Positions 26,842 to 35,079 of a stretch of 56,139 nucleotides of DNA are shown here, in pieces (the first letter of the stretch is position 1; each line of letters begins with the position of its first letter). This DNA comes from an uncultured Bacteroidota bacterium (lineage in GTDB: Bacteria > Bacteroidota > Bacteroidia > Chitinophagales > LD1), in assembly GCA_937894725.1 (NCBI GenBank), contig CALAYL010000097.1:1-56139 (forward strand), written 5' to 3'. Made by a program: the position numbers and the translations under genes. A model generated the notes under the pieces. That model was not told the DNA's origin. It saw nothing but the letters and a program-made list of their open reading frames with translations, and did no database searches.

Positions 26842-27249
26842 ATGGTTTATTTGACTAGAAGAGAACATTTCAATGGAGCGCACAAGCTCTATAATAATAA
26901 CTGGAGTGAAGAAAAGAATAAAGAAGTATTTGGCAAATGCTCAAATTTGAATTTTCATGGACATAATTTTGAACTGTTTGTAACAGTAAAAGGTGAATTG
27001 CATCCTGATACAGGTTTTGTAATGAATGCACACACCCTTTCAAAAATCATCAAAGAGCAGGTAACAGAGCGACTTGACCATAAAAATTTTAATCTCGACA
27101 TCCCTGAGTTTAAAGACACTTTTCCAACATGCGAAAATCTGGCTGTATTGATTTGGAAATGGCTCACACCATACATCACTGAGTGCACATTGCATTGTGT
27201 AAAAGTGAGTGAAACAGAGAATATCTATGTAGAGTATTTTGGAGACTAA
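26842..27249 (+). CDS. 6-pyruvoyltetrahydropterin synthase family protein (PTPS-II-like, COG0720)
   Basis: 135 residues. Zinc ligands H14, H39 and H41; catalytic C33, D79 and H80; substrate-binding E124. The spacing C33-x5-H39-G-H41 (GKCSNLNFHGH) is that of eukaryotic-type PTPS (CX5HGH), whereas bacterial QueD usually has CX3HGH. The surrounding residues (RLDHKNFNLDIPEF) also resemble animal PTPS. Bacterial annotation pipelines would call it QueD. It either makes 6-pyruvoyltetrahydropterin for a biopterin-like cofactor or serves as QueD. The gene for a GTP cyclohydrolase I follows after 9 bases, consistent with use of dihydroneopterin triphosphate. Confidence 0.85.
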   Translation: MVYLTRREHFNGAHKLYNNNWSEEKNKEVFGKCSNLNFHGHNFELFVTVKGELHPDTGFVMNAHTLSKIIKEQVTERLDHKNFNLDIPEFKDTFPTCENLAVLIWKWLTPYITECTLHCVKVSETENIYVEYFGD

Positions 27250-27258
27250 ACCCCAACT

Positions 27259-27843
27259 ATGAATTATCAAAAACAAGAAATATATAACGAGGAGCAACAA
27301 AAAATAATAGCCGAAAGCTATGCCCAAATACTCACAAGTCTAGGTGAAGACATAGCCAGAGAAGGACTAGAAAAAACGCCCACTCGTGCAGCTAAAGCTA
27401 TGCAATTTTTAGCTTCAGGCTACGATATGGATGCGCACGAAGTCGTAAAAGGAGCCCTTTTTACAGAAGAGCATCAGCAAATGGTGATTGTAAAGGATAT
27501 TGAGCTTTTTTCGCTTTGCGAGCATCACCTTTTGCCTTTTTATGGCAAAGCCCATATCGCATACATACCCAATGGTAAAATCGTAGGATTGAGCAAATTG
27601 GCTAGAGTAGTAGATATTTACGCAAGACGATTTCAAGTGCAAGAGAGATTGACCTATCAAATACGAGATTGTATAGAAGAGACCCTACAGCCGCTAGGCG
27701 TAGCCGTGGTGATAGAAGCCAAGCACTTTTGTATGATGATGCGAGGTGTAGAAAAGCAAAACAGCAGCACTACTACCTCTGCCTTTACGGGAGAATTTCA
27801 GAAGTCGGCCACTCGAGCTGAGTTTATCAAACTTATTTCTTAA
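27259..27843 (+). CDS. folE: GTP cyclohydrolase I, first copy
   Basis: 194 residues, usual length. It converts GTP to 7,8-dihydroneopterin triphosphate. Zinc ligands are C87 and H90 (SLCEHHLLPF) and C158 (HFCMMMRG); GLEKTPTRAAKAM is the normal N-terminal signature. The C-terminus (KQNSSTTTSAFTG) resembles the enterobacterial/animal type more than the form at 54375. It is sandwiched between the PTPS gene (9 bases) and fabD (4 bases), so it likely feeds the PTPS reaction. Confidence 0.95.
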   Translation: MNYQKQEIYNEEQQKIIAESYAQILTSLGEDIAREGLEKTPTRAAKAMQFLASGYDMDAHEVVKGALFTEEHQQMVIVKDIELFSLCEHHLLPFYGKAHIAYIPNGKIVGLSKLARVVDIYARRFQVQERLTYQIRDCIEETLQPLGVAVVIEAKHFCMMMRGVEKQNSSTTTSAFTGEFQKSATRAEFIKLIS

Positions 27844-27847
27844 CGCT

Positions 27848-28729
27848 ATGAAAGCATTTATTTTTCCTGGTCAAGGTGCACAATTTAAAGGCATGGGACA
27901 TGACCTATACACCCAATCTACCAAAGCAAAAGAACTATTTGAAAAGGCAAATGAAATAGTAGGGTTTGATATAGCTAAGACAATGTTTGAAGGCAATGAG
28001 GAGGAGCTAAAACAAACTAATGTAACTCAGCCTGCAGTTTTTTTACATTCGGTCATTTCATTTTTAGTATTGAATACCGAAAAGCCAGACATGGTAGCGG
28101 GACATTCGCTTGGAGAGTTTTCGGCATTAGTGGCCAATCAAACTCTTCGATTTGAAGATGCACTCAAATTAGTGAGCCTGAGAGCCAAAGCCATGCAGCA
28201 AGCATGTGCGCTTACCCCATCCACGATGGCGGCTGTGCTTAAGTTTACGGACGAAAAACAAATCGAAAATATTTGTAGTTCCATTACAAATGAGGTAGTG
28301 GTACCCGCAAATTATAATTGCCCAGGACAATTAGTAATTTCTGGCTCTATAGTAGGTATCGATTTGGCTATTGATAAAATGAAAAAAACAGGCCTAGGCA
28401 GAGCAATCAAGCTAGCTGTAGGCGGAGCGTTTCATTCACCGCTCATGGCGTCTGCACAAACGCTACTAGCCGAAGCGATTGCTTCAATTAACTTTTCAAC
28501 CCCGATTTGCCCAGTATATCAAAATGTAAATGGTTTACCCGCATTAGACCCATCGGTGATAAAACAAAATTTGAACGCGCAACTCACAGCACCTGTTCGT
28601 TGGTCGCAATCTATTCAGAAAATGATAGCCGATGGCGCTACAAGTTTTGTTGAATGTGGACCAGGCAATGTATTGCAAGGTTTAGTAAGTAAAATTGACA
28701 ATACAGTAGCGGTAGCTAAACTCGGGTAA
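27848..28729 (+). CDS. fabD: Malonyl-CoA:ACP transacylase
   Basis: 293 residues. The start IFPGQGAQFKGMG and the nucleophile motif GHSLGEFSA (S87) are diagnostic; the catalytic histidine is in GGAFHSPLM near 195. It loads malonyl onto ACP for fatty-acid elongation. It lacks other fab genes next to it and instead sits in a tight operon with pterin genes and a sensor kinase. Confidence 0.95.
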   Translation: MKAFIFPGQGAQFKGMGHDLYTQSTKAKELFEKANEIVGFDIAKTMFEGNEEELKQTNVTQPAVFLHSVISFLVLNTEKPDMVAGHSLGEFSALVANQTLRFEDALKLVSLRAKAMQQACALTPSTMAAVLKFTDEKQIENICSSITNEVVVPANYNCPGQLVISGSIVGIDLAIDKMKKTGLGRAIKLAVGGAFHSPLMASAQTLLAEAIASINFSTPICPVYQNVNGLPALDPSVIKQNLNAQLTAPVRWSQSIQKMIADGATSFVECGPGNVLQGLVSKIDNTVAVAKLG

Positions 28730-28742
28730 ATATTATCTGCTC

Positions 28743-29720
28743 ATGTTCAAAAATCCCATTTCGCTTTTTTACTTCGTTTTCGGATATGTCGTTATATTTT
28801 CGATATGGTGGGCCTACCTGCTTTTTAGTAAGAATGAAGAAGCATTTAGAGAAAAGATAGAGATAAACACTATCTATTTTGAGAATACACACAAAGACCA
28901 ATTGTATATTTCATCTGCTAATTATAAGGAAATAAGAGAAAAATACGAGCGTCAAAAAACAATGATAATAGCAGAGGGGACAGTCTTCATTCTCCTACTA
29001 ATCGCTGGACTTTTGGCAGTAAGACGAGTTTTAGCCAAAGAGATTAAACTAGCAAGTATTCAGCGAAATTTCATGCTATCAATTACCCATGAACTCAAAT
29101 CACCGCTGGCTTCCATCAAACTCAATATGCAAACAGTCAAAACGAGAGACTTAGAAAAAGCAAAGGTGGATAGGTTGATGGACAACTCTGATGCTGATAT
29201 AGCGAGATTAGAAGCGTTGATAGAAAATATATTACTAGCTGCAAAATTAGAATCAGATAGCCACAACAACATAAAGGAAGAAATAAATGCCACAGAGTTG
29301 GCCGAGATGATAGTTCATCGATTTGCTAAAAACAGTAAACAAATACCTATCAAAGCAGATATAGAGGAGTCGCTTTACTTTGAAACAGATGTAGTGGGCT
29401 TTATATCGATGTTGAGCAATCTATTTGAAAATGCTATTAAATATTCTGAACCTGGCTCTGCGATTTATTTTCAACTAAAAAGTGAAGAGAATGGTGTATT
29501 CATTAAACTTTCAGATCAAGGAAATGGTATCCCCGAGCAAGAGAGGAAACTAGTGTTTGAAAAGTTTTATAGGATAGGTGATGAAAATACCAGAAAAAGC
29601 AAAGGCACCGGTCTTGGGCTATTTATCGTAAAGAAGTTTGTTGACCTTCAGAAAGGAACTATTACAATCGAAGATAATAAACCTCAGGGGGTTATTTTTT
29701 CTATTCATTTGCCTAGATGA
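28743..29720 (+). CDS. Orphan membrane sensor histidine kinase
   Basis: 325 residues. Two membrane helices (about 8-28 and 74-96) flank a short 45-residue periplasmic segment without a recognisable sensor fold. The HisKA domain carries H116 in SITHELKSP, N box N226/N230 (NLFENAIKYS), G1 box D258-x-G-x-G262, and G2 box G288-x-G-L-G292. All catalytic residues are intact. It has no response regulator within the window and follows fabD after 13 bases, so its partner is encoded elsewhere. Confidence 0.92.
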   Translation: MFKNPISLFYFVFGYVVIFSIWWAYLLFSKNEEAFREKIEINTIYFENTHKDQLYISSANYKEIREKYERQKTMIIAEGTVFILLLIAGLLAVRRVLAKEIKLASIQRNFMLSITHELKSPLASIKLNMQTVKTRDLEKAKVDRLMDNSDADIARLEALIENILLAAKLESDSHNNIKEEINATELAEMIVHRFAKNSKQIPIKADIEESLYFETDVVGFISMLSNLFENAIKYSEPGSAIYFQLKSEENGVFIKLSDQGNGIPEQERKLVFEKFYRIGDENTRKSKGTGLGLFIVKKFVDLQKGTITIEDNKPQGVIFSIHLPR

Positions 29721-29723
29721 AGC

Positions 29724-29834
29724 CTAGACTTTTCTGTCCTTTTTATCGGGCATCAACTTGAACATAACATAACCAAAACCAAGTAAGAGATGAAGCATCA
29801 CTACAATAAAAACTATGGTCGATAAACTTCCCAT
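29724..29834 (-). CDS. Candidate 36-residue single-span membrane peptide
   Basis: ATG at 29834, TAG at 29726-29724. The product starts MGSLSTIVFIVVML, continues as one hydrophobic helix to about residue 25, and ends in a charged tail (LMPDKKDRKV): a classic N-out/C-in small membrane protein. A perfect -7 element lies 12 bases upstream (29850-29857). It is convergent to the histidine kinase gene, with only 3 bases between the stops. Too short for most gene callers. No family known to me. Confidence 0.5.
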   Translation of the reverse strand: MGSLSTIVFIVVMLHLLLGFGYVMFKLMPDKKDRKV

Positions 29835-30068
29835 TGTGTAAATTTTAGACAAAAGTACGAATACCAAAAGAGAAGAAGTTATGACTACAATCGTATTAAA
29901 AGTATAATTGTGTTTTTTTACACCTTCACTTTCGAAAAGTACAAGTGTTGTTTCATCTCATTTCATGCCATTAGAAGTAATAAAAAGTTTTTTTCAAATT
30001 AAGTTAAATATGAAATAAAGAAATAGCAGAGTTCAGCCATTCCCCTCAATAAAAGCTTGCCCAAATGC
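29835..30068. other. Intergenic stretch with no supported gene
   Basis: Apart from the small-peptide promoter element I see no reading frame of note, no hairpin with a T-tract and no repeat in this AT-rich gap. Confidence 0.5.
29847..29854 (-). promoter_or_regulatory. -7 promoter element (TACTTTTG) upstream of the small membrane peptide
   Basis: On the minus strand the sequence TACTTTTG matches TAnnTTTG exactly, a short distance before the ATG at 29834. No -33 TTTG is seen at the usual spacing. Coordinates are within a few bases. Confidence 0.35.
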
Positions 30069-30857
30069 TTAATTTGTGGATTCCTTTTTGTCTTTCTTCA
30101 TACCGAAATAGTAAGTAAGATAAAAACCTCCTCCTCCATCAAAACCAAAACTACTGTTAGCGTATTTATAGTTTGGCTTCACTTCTGATTTGATCATACT
30201 CGTACCTTGCACAAAATTATCACTGCCCGAATCTTCATAGGTGGTAATTGTTTTGACTACACTATTTGAGGATTTATAAAAACTATAGGATGCTAAAAGT
30301 CTTGCACCAAGACACAGATTGCTATAGAAAAAATAGTTACACCCAAAAATCAATTGTCCAAACGCATTAACAGTTGGCTTAAACTTTGTCTCGACATTTC
30401 TTTTACTATTAAAATTATCTGCAGACAATTCATCGTAGGTTTTGAAGCTTAGTGTAGTGTTGATGTCGATAGGAATTGATACACCCAAATAGCAATCTAA
30501 ATTGCTCTTGATAGGAAAATGATAGTTAAACCCGGGTGCGATAGCAAAGCTAAACGATTTAGTCGTATTGCCTCTGGTTCGATTTACATACCGTATGCCA
30601 GAGCGAGTATTTGTCAAAATACTGTCATATTGCTCATTTAGATTGGTTCTATACCCAAAAGTAAGTGGAAACGTAACTTCAAAGTTTTTAGGTAGCCATA
30701 CCGAGAGATTTACATTTTGGGTAGGCGAAAACCCTCCACCACCTAAAAAATTAATACCATATCCAATTCCAAATGAAAATGGCGCAGGCTTTTTGTCTTG
30801 TGCTGCAGATGTTAGTGTTATACCACTGAGCAAAAGTGCAATCAATTGATTTTTCAT
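30069..30857 (-). CDS. Secreted outer-membrane beta-barrel-like protein
   Basis: 262 residues from ATG 30857, chosen because the signal peptide (MKNQLIALLLSGITLTSAAQ) follows directly; the frame extends 66 bases further with no signal. The mature part alternates strands and turns (FSFGIGYGINFLGGGGF, VTFPLTFGYRTN, FSFAIAPGFNYHFP, GGGFYLTYYFGM), as in small Bacteroidota outer-membrane proteins. The end is charged (KKDKKESTN) after the last aromatic strand. Function unknown. Confidence 0.65.
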   Translation of the reverse strand: MKNQLIALLLSGITLTSAAQDKKPAPFSFGIGYGINFLGGGGFSPTQNVNLSVWLPKNFEVTFPLTFGYRTNLNEQYDSILTNTRSGIRYVNRTRGNTTKSFSFAIAPGFNYHFPIKSNLDCYLGVSIPIDINTTLSFKTYDELSADNFNSKRNVETKFKPTVNAFGQLIFGCNYFFYSNLCLGARLLASYSFYKSSNSVVKTITTYEDSGSDNFVQGTSMIKSEVKPNYKYANSSFGFDGGGGFYLTYYFGMKKDKKESTN

Positions 30858-30878
30858 AGTGTAGTATTTTGTAAATTT

Positions 30879-30910
30879 TAAACGTAAAAAAACAAAAAAT
30901 TTATGGCAAA
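30879..30910 (-). promoter_or_regulatory. Candidate promoter of the 30857 gene
   Basis: Minus strand: TTTG at 30910-30907, 20-base spacer, TACGTTTA at 30886-30879 (7 of 8 to TAnnTTTG). It starts 22 bases upstream of the chosen ATG, which also supports that start. Confidence 0.45.
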
Positions 30911-30943
30911 AGATAGCAAACAAACATCCGCGTAAATGCTTAT

Positions 30944-31258
30944 TTAATGTTCTTGGATACGATCAATTATTTTGTCTAAAGACGTTTTTAGTTTATCCAT
31001 AGCTCCAGAAACTGCTAGTTCAATTGTATCTGCTTGATTGGTAACGGCAATAGGCTTTAATCCTTCAAGTCTGGCTTCCAATAAGCAGCGAATATCATTA
31101 ATACCTTCCTTAGCTCCATTTTCATCTGAAATATGAACTTCTATTCGAGTGATATGAGAGGCGAATCTTTTAAGCCCGTCTTCAATAAGGGAAGTAAAGT
31201 AATCTTGATGTCTTTCGTCTCCTTTTACGGTTTTGTCTGTATTAAATTGAATTTTCAT
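30944..31258 (-). CDS. HPF/RaiA-family ribosome-associated protein
   Basis: 104 residues, short form with only the beta-alpha-beta3-alpha domain. The pattern IEVHISDENG, CLLEARLEGLKPIAV and the closing AMDKLKTSLDKIIDRIQ resembles the hibernation-promoting/sigma-54-modulation family, which occupies the decoding region of idle ribosomes. The resemblance is moderate, and a C-terminal dimerisation domain is absent. It stands alone. Confidence 0.72.
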   Translation of the reverse strand: MKIQFNTDKTVKGDERHQDYFTSLIEDGLKRFASHITRIEVHISDENGAKEGINDIRCLLEARLEGLKPIAVTNQADTIELAVSGAMDKLKTSLDKIIDRIQEH

Positions 31259-31435
31259 AAGTGCTGGTTTATTCGTGTTAAAGCGTTTATATTCTTGTAA
31301 ATGTAAGTGTTATCTTATATTGTGAATATAGCAAATTGCATTCCTAATTCCAACTATATTCGGCATAAAATAAACCCTTATGAAACACTATTTTCACCGA
31401 CTACTGGCAGTAACCTTATTAATGCAACTAATTGA

Positions 31436-32155
31436 TTAATTAACATGTACCTTAATAACTCTCGGATTAGCATATTTAAATCCATTATTGAGCGCAAAGG
31501 TAGGGTTCAAAATACACACCGCTATTTTCTCGTACCATTTAAATCCATTTCGACTCATTTTGATAGTGCTAAAATGAAAAAGCTCCCCTAAGAGTGAACC
31601 CACACATGGGGTAACAACCAAATCTTGAATACTGGGTTGTTCGAATCCTCCTTCAATGATATATTCCCAAATCAACGTATTACCTAAACTAAACAATCCT
31701 GATTGCCAAATTTTCGCTCCTTGCGAACGCAAGGAATTATAATAAATAGCCCCTTGATATGGATGTCCAATATAATTGATATACCATTTGTCTTTATCTA
31801 TTACTGGTGGATGAGTATATGTATTTCTAAATTGAGTACTATAGTTTGACGTGTTCCACTTGCTTATATCTTTCGGAAGTACTAACAACAAGCTGGTTAT
31901 AGCCGCATTATACCCTTGTGATATAATAGAACCTCTCAGTAACTTCCTGCCAATTTTAGCTTCTTCATTTTTTAGTATAAAACGATTAGTTCTCGTATCA
32001 AAATAGGGGTTGAATCGCTTGTTTCTACTTTTAATGATGTTACCATTTGAAGACTCAACAAGCAATGTGTCAACCGATATCGTTACAGACTGTGTGTATC
32101 CATTTTTTAGACTAAAAGTAAAAAATAGAAGTAAAAAAAATAGTTTACCATACAT
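31436..32155 (-). CDS. DUF3943-like secreted protein
   Basis: 239 residues. Signal peptide of about 21 residues (ending NGYTQ). The core DKWYINYIGHPYQGAIYYN (about 122-140) and SQGAKIWQSGLFSLGNTLIWEYIIEG, followed by DLVVTPCVGSLLGEL, is the signature of the DUF3943 family, thought to be an outer-membrane-associated protein. A weak promoter-like TTG-N19-TAGGTTTT lies upstream. Function unknown. Confidence 0.75.
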   Translation of the reverse strand: MYGKLFFLLLFFTFSLKNGYTQSVTISVDTLLVESSNGNIIKSRNKRFNPYFDTRTNRFILKNEEAKIGRKLLRGSIISQGYNAAITSLLLVLPKDISKWNTSNYSTQFRNTYTHPPVIDKDKWYINYIGHPYQGAIYYNSLRSQGAKIWQSGLFSLGNTLIWEYIIEGGFEQPSIQDLVVTPCVGSLLGELFHFSTIKMSRNGFKWYEKIAVCILNPTFALNNGFKYANPRVIKVHVN

Positions 32156-32244
32156 GGCTTAAGACAATATGAATTGAGGTATAAAACCTATGTTTTTTAC
32201 TTATAAAAACAACTACATTTTTTTGAACACTTTCCAACACTAAA

Positions 32245-33300
32245 TCAAATAGCTATTCTCTTTGCTCCTTCAAAATTCAATATAAAATCTTGACCAAATG
32301 CCGTAGCAGGTGTTTGGAATCCAGCTTTAAACTCACCAGCCAACACACGCTTGACTATATCTACTGCTGTAAGAGCAGTCAAAGAGTAACCTTCAGGCAA
32401 TTCAAGATAAGATTTGATCGTTTTACCTGCTTTATTTGACACTTCGCCATAGATATAGGTTTTAGCCGTTTTTCGTTGCTCTTCCGATGGGCCAGCTGGC
32501 TGCTGCTTTATCTTGCGTATCATATAGTTTTTCACCATTCTACTACCCACTATAAATCCAAAATAGTTGGATAATTTCATTGACTTGACCACCGAAGGAG
32601 GGAGCATATTGTAAATTGTAATATTTGGGATACCTGTAGAGTAAAAAGCAGTTGAAATATCGCCCCAAGAGATGGCAGTGCCTGTCATTTTCTTACCCAT
32701 CCAATCGATTGTTTTTTGCACTTTCCCATTGGGCACTTGCACTAGCTTACCTTCACTTCTCAATACTGTCTTTTGACCGATACTTTCCGCTACAGTAATA
32801 GCAGTACCATGCGATAGCCTCCCTCCTTTTGAATATAAAAACATAGCTAAATGGTCAGCATCTGGAAGTTGTGACTTTAAAAAATTAGCCAAACAATCAG
32901 AGGGAACTACATCGAACCCCACACCTGGCAATAGCATCACATTAGCTTGCTCAGCAGCCTCCGTGAGCGATGCGCCCATTTCAAAAACTTGGTATTCGCC
33001 AGTAATATCGAGATAGTGTACGCCCTTGACTATACAAGCATTATAAAAGGATTCGGCAGTTCGAAAAAACGGCCCCGCACAGTTCAACAATACTTTATAT
33101 TTGGCTATGGTAGTGATTAGCTTTTCCTTATCATCGGTAGAAAAAACTTCGTATGGCAAACCATATTTTGTGGCCATTTCCTTAACCTTGGCTTCATCTC
33201 TCCCACCCAATGCAATGGGTAAATTTTGCTGCACAGCTTGTGCTACTATCAAGCTACCAGTGTAGCCGTAGCAACCATAAACTAAAATTTGCGCTTCCAT
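32245..33300 (-). CDS. Saccharopine-dehydrogenase-like / trans-acting enoyl reductase-type NAD(P) oxidoreductase
   Basis: 351 residues. The N-terminal Rossmann motif YGCYGYTGSLI (8-18), then GGRDEAKV, LLNCAGPF and GVHYLDITGE are standard for this family, as is LLPGVGFDVVPSDC. These enzymes reduce C=C or imine bonds in diverse pathways; the substrate cannot be deduced. Its start codon overlaps the ferritin stop by one base (TAATG), so the pair is translationally coupled. Confidence 0.85.
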   Translation of the reverse strand: MEAQILVYGCYGYTGSLIVAQAVQQNLPIALGGRDEAKVKEMATKYGLPYEVFSTDDKEKLITTIAKYKVLLNCAGPFFRTAESFYNACIVKGVHYLDITGEYQVFEMGASLTEAAEQANVMLLPGVGFDVVPSDCLANFLKSQLPDADHLAMFLYSKGGRLSHGTAITVAESIGQKTVLRSEGKLVQVPNGKVQKTIDWMGKKMTGTAISWGDISTAFYSTGIPNITIYNMLPPSVVKSMKLSNYFGFIVGSRMVKNYMIRKIKQQPAGPSEEQRKTAKTYIYGEVSNKAGKTIKSYLELPEGYSLTALTAVDIVKRVLAGEFKAGFQTPATAFGQDFILNFEGAKRIAI

Positions 33301-33824
33301 TATTTAGGAGCTTTAGCATCGGCAGGCTTCGCAGTAGCTATTTTTTCAAGTTCTTTATCTATATAATATAGACTTTGTGGTCCTTTACCTATGAGTTTAA
33401 TTTTATCGATAATACGTTGAAATTGGACTTCTTCTTCGCGCTGCTCATCTACAAAAAACTTCAAAAACTCTGCTGTGCCATAGTCGTGCTCTGCACGAGC
33501 CGCCTCTACTATTTTGTAGATAGACTTTGTCACCTTTTGTTCGCTTGCCAAAGACAACTCACACGTTTCTAATACGCTAGTAAATGTAGCCTTAGGCTGT
33601 TTCATTTCTGGTACTAATGCATGCCCCCCTACCTCGTTTATATAGGAGAAAAACTTGCGAAAATGCACTCGCTCTTCATCACTTTGCTTGTAAAAGAAAT
33701 TGGCCGCACCTTCATAGCCTTCTTTTTCACACCATGAGGCGACCGCTAGATAGCTATATACTGCCCCCATTTCGAGCCCTAAATGCTCGTTCAATAGTTT
33801 TTCTATTTTCTTAGGTATAATCAT
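33300..33824 (-). CDS. Ferritin (non-haem, FtnA-like)
   Basis: 174 residues. Four-helix bundle with ferroxidase ligands E18, E51 and H54 visible (SDEERVHF), plus the later glutamate cluster (EQREEEVQF). It stores iron as ferric mineral inside a 24-mer. The C-terminal tail is alanine/lysine/proline-rich (AKPADAKAPK) and longer than in E. coli FtnA. It is coupled to the downstream oxidoreductase gene. Confidence 0.93.
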   Translation of the reverse strand: MIIPKKIEKLLNEHLGLEMGAVYSYLAVASWCEKEGYEGAANFFYKQSDEERVHFRKFFSYINEVGGHALVPEMKQPKATFTSVLETCELSLASEQKVTKSIYKIVEAARAEHDYGTAEFLKFFVDEQREEEVQFQRIIDKIKLIGKGPQSLYYIDKELEKIATAKPADAKAPK

Positions 33825-33836
33825 TTTATATGCTTT

Positions 33837-34472
33837 TTAAATTGAATGAATCTTTGTAATGCCAACAGGATAATCAGCTTTCAGTAAACTGACAATATGA
33901 TCGTAGTCAGACTTATTATCTACAAAGTTAATATTTTCTGTATGAAACAAAACTATACGGTGAGTAGTTTGGTATTTGAAAAAATCGAGATAGGCATTTT
34001 GAATCCTATGAAGATATTCAGCACTTATTTGTTGCTCAAAATCACGTCCTCTTTTCTTAATGTTTTCGAGCAATTTTTCTACTGGCGCATAGAGATAAAA
34101 AATCAAATCTGGTTTTGGCAATGAGGTGTTGATGATATCAAACAACATACGGTAGAGCTTTTCTTCATCTGAATTGAGGTTTTGAGTAGCAAAAATCAAT
34201 GATTTCTGAAAAAGAAAATCGGATATAGTGAGGCTTTTAAATAGGTCAGATGATGTTTGCAGCTTTCGCAAATGCGCAAATCGCTCTGCCATAAAATACA
34301 ACTCCACCGGAAAGGCATGCCTATCTGGATCTTCATAAAACTTGGGAAGAAAAGGATTTTGGTCAAACTGCTCTAAAATCAACTGAGCATTAAACTCAGC
34401 CGACAATAGTTTACAAAGCGTTGTTTTGCCCGCTCCAATACAACCTTCTATGGTAATGAAATTATTTTGCAC
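33837..34472 (-). CDS. Deoxynucleoside kinase (dGK/dAK type)
   Basis: 211 residues if started at GTG 34472 (MQNNFITIEGCIGAGKTT); the open frame reaches back to a TTG at 34493, and there is no ATG. The P-loop GCIGAGKTT and the following EQFDQNPFLPKFYEDP are typical of the deoxyguanosine/deoxyadenosine kinase group, with ELYFMAERF. It phosphorylates salvaged deoxynucleosides. It follows folK in the same direction and is probably in one unit with it. Confidence 0.88.
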   Translation of the reverse strand: MQNNFITIEGCIGAGKTTLCKLLSAEFNAQLILEQFDQNPFLPKFYEDPDRHAFPVELYFMAERFAHLRKLQTSSDLFKSLTISDFLFQKSLIFATQNLNSDEEKLYRMLFDIINTSLPKPDLIFYLYAPVEKLLENIKKRGRDFEQQISAEYLHRIQNAYLDFFKYQTTHRIVLFHTENINFVDNKSDYDHIVSLLKADYPVGITKIHSI

Positions 34473-34524
34473 CAGCCAAAAATGGAGATACAAAATCAGA
34501 ATCTAAAAAATACTTTTTAACATC

Positions 34525-35010
34525 CTAAATTTCTAGTGGGAAAGTAGGCATTGTATCTGCACATTTATCTCTAAGCGACTGCATACTTTCGCCCAAGGCT
34601 GGGTGCAGAAAATCAGGTGCTATTTCGGCTAAGGGCACCATGGTAAACATTCTCTCCTGCATCATAGGATGCGGGATTTGAAGTACCGCTGACTGATACA
34701 CCATATCTCCATAAAGCAAGATATCAATATCGATAATACGGGGACCCCATCGCTCATTAACTACTCGACCTATGCACTTTTCAATATTTTTGCATACCGA
34801 GAGCAGCTCTTCGGGATGTATATTGCTTTTGAGCAAAAGTACCTGATTTAGAAAATGAGGCTGGTCGGTATTGCCCCAAGGAGCCGTTTCATAAATAGTG
34901 GATTGCTGCACTATGGTAGCCACACGAAAATCAATGAGGTTGATGGCCTTTTCTAAATATGCCTTCCTATCGCCTAGATTGCTACCAATAAGTAAAAAAA
35001 GTTGTTTCAT
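34525..35010 (-). CDS. folK: 2-amino-4-hydroxy-6-hydroxymethyldihydropteridine pyrophosphokinase
   Basis: 161 residues. It pyrophosphorylates 6-hydroxymethyl-dihydropterin in folate synthesis. Motifs: IGSNLGDR at 8-15, YETAPWG, and the signature RWGPRIIDIDILLYG with HPMMQER. The folate arm that uses dihydroneopterin triphosphate from FolE therefore exists in this organism. Divergent from sppA. Confidence 0.95.
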   Translation of the reverse strand: MKQLFLLIGSNLGDRKAYLEKAINLIDFRVATIVQQSTIYETAPWGNTDQPHFLNQVLLLKSNIHPEELLSVCKNIEKCIGRVVNERWGPRIIDIDILLYGDMVYQSAVLQIPHPMMQERMFTMVPLAEIAPDFLHPALGESMQSLRDKCADTMPTFPLEI

Positions 35011-35079
35011 CTATCTACTCATGCAAATATATTATTATTGCAGTGGCTAATTAAAATCACCACTAAAAAACTTATTCTC

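Noticed and set aside
31633..31648. GGGTTGTTCGAATCCT, resembling the T-arm of a tRNA
   Set aside because: It lies inside the DUF3943-like coding sequence and has no acceptor, D or anticodon arm around it.
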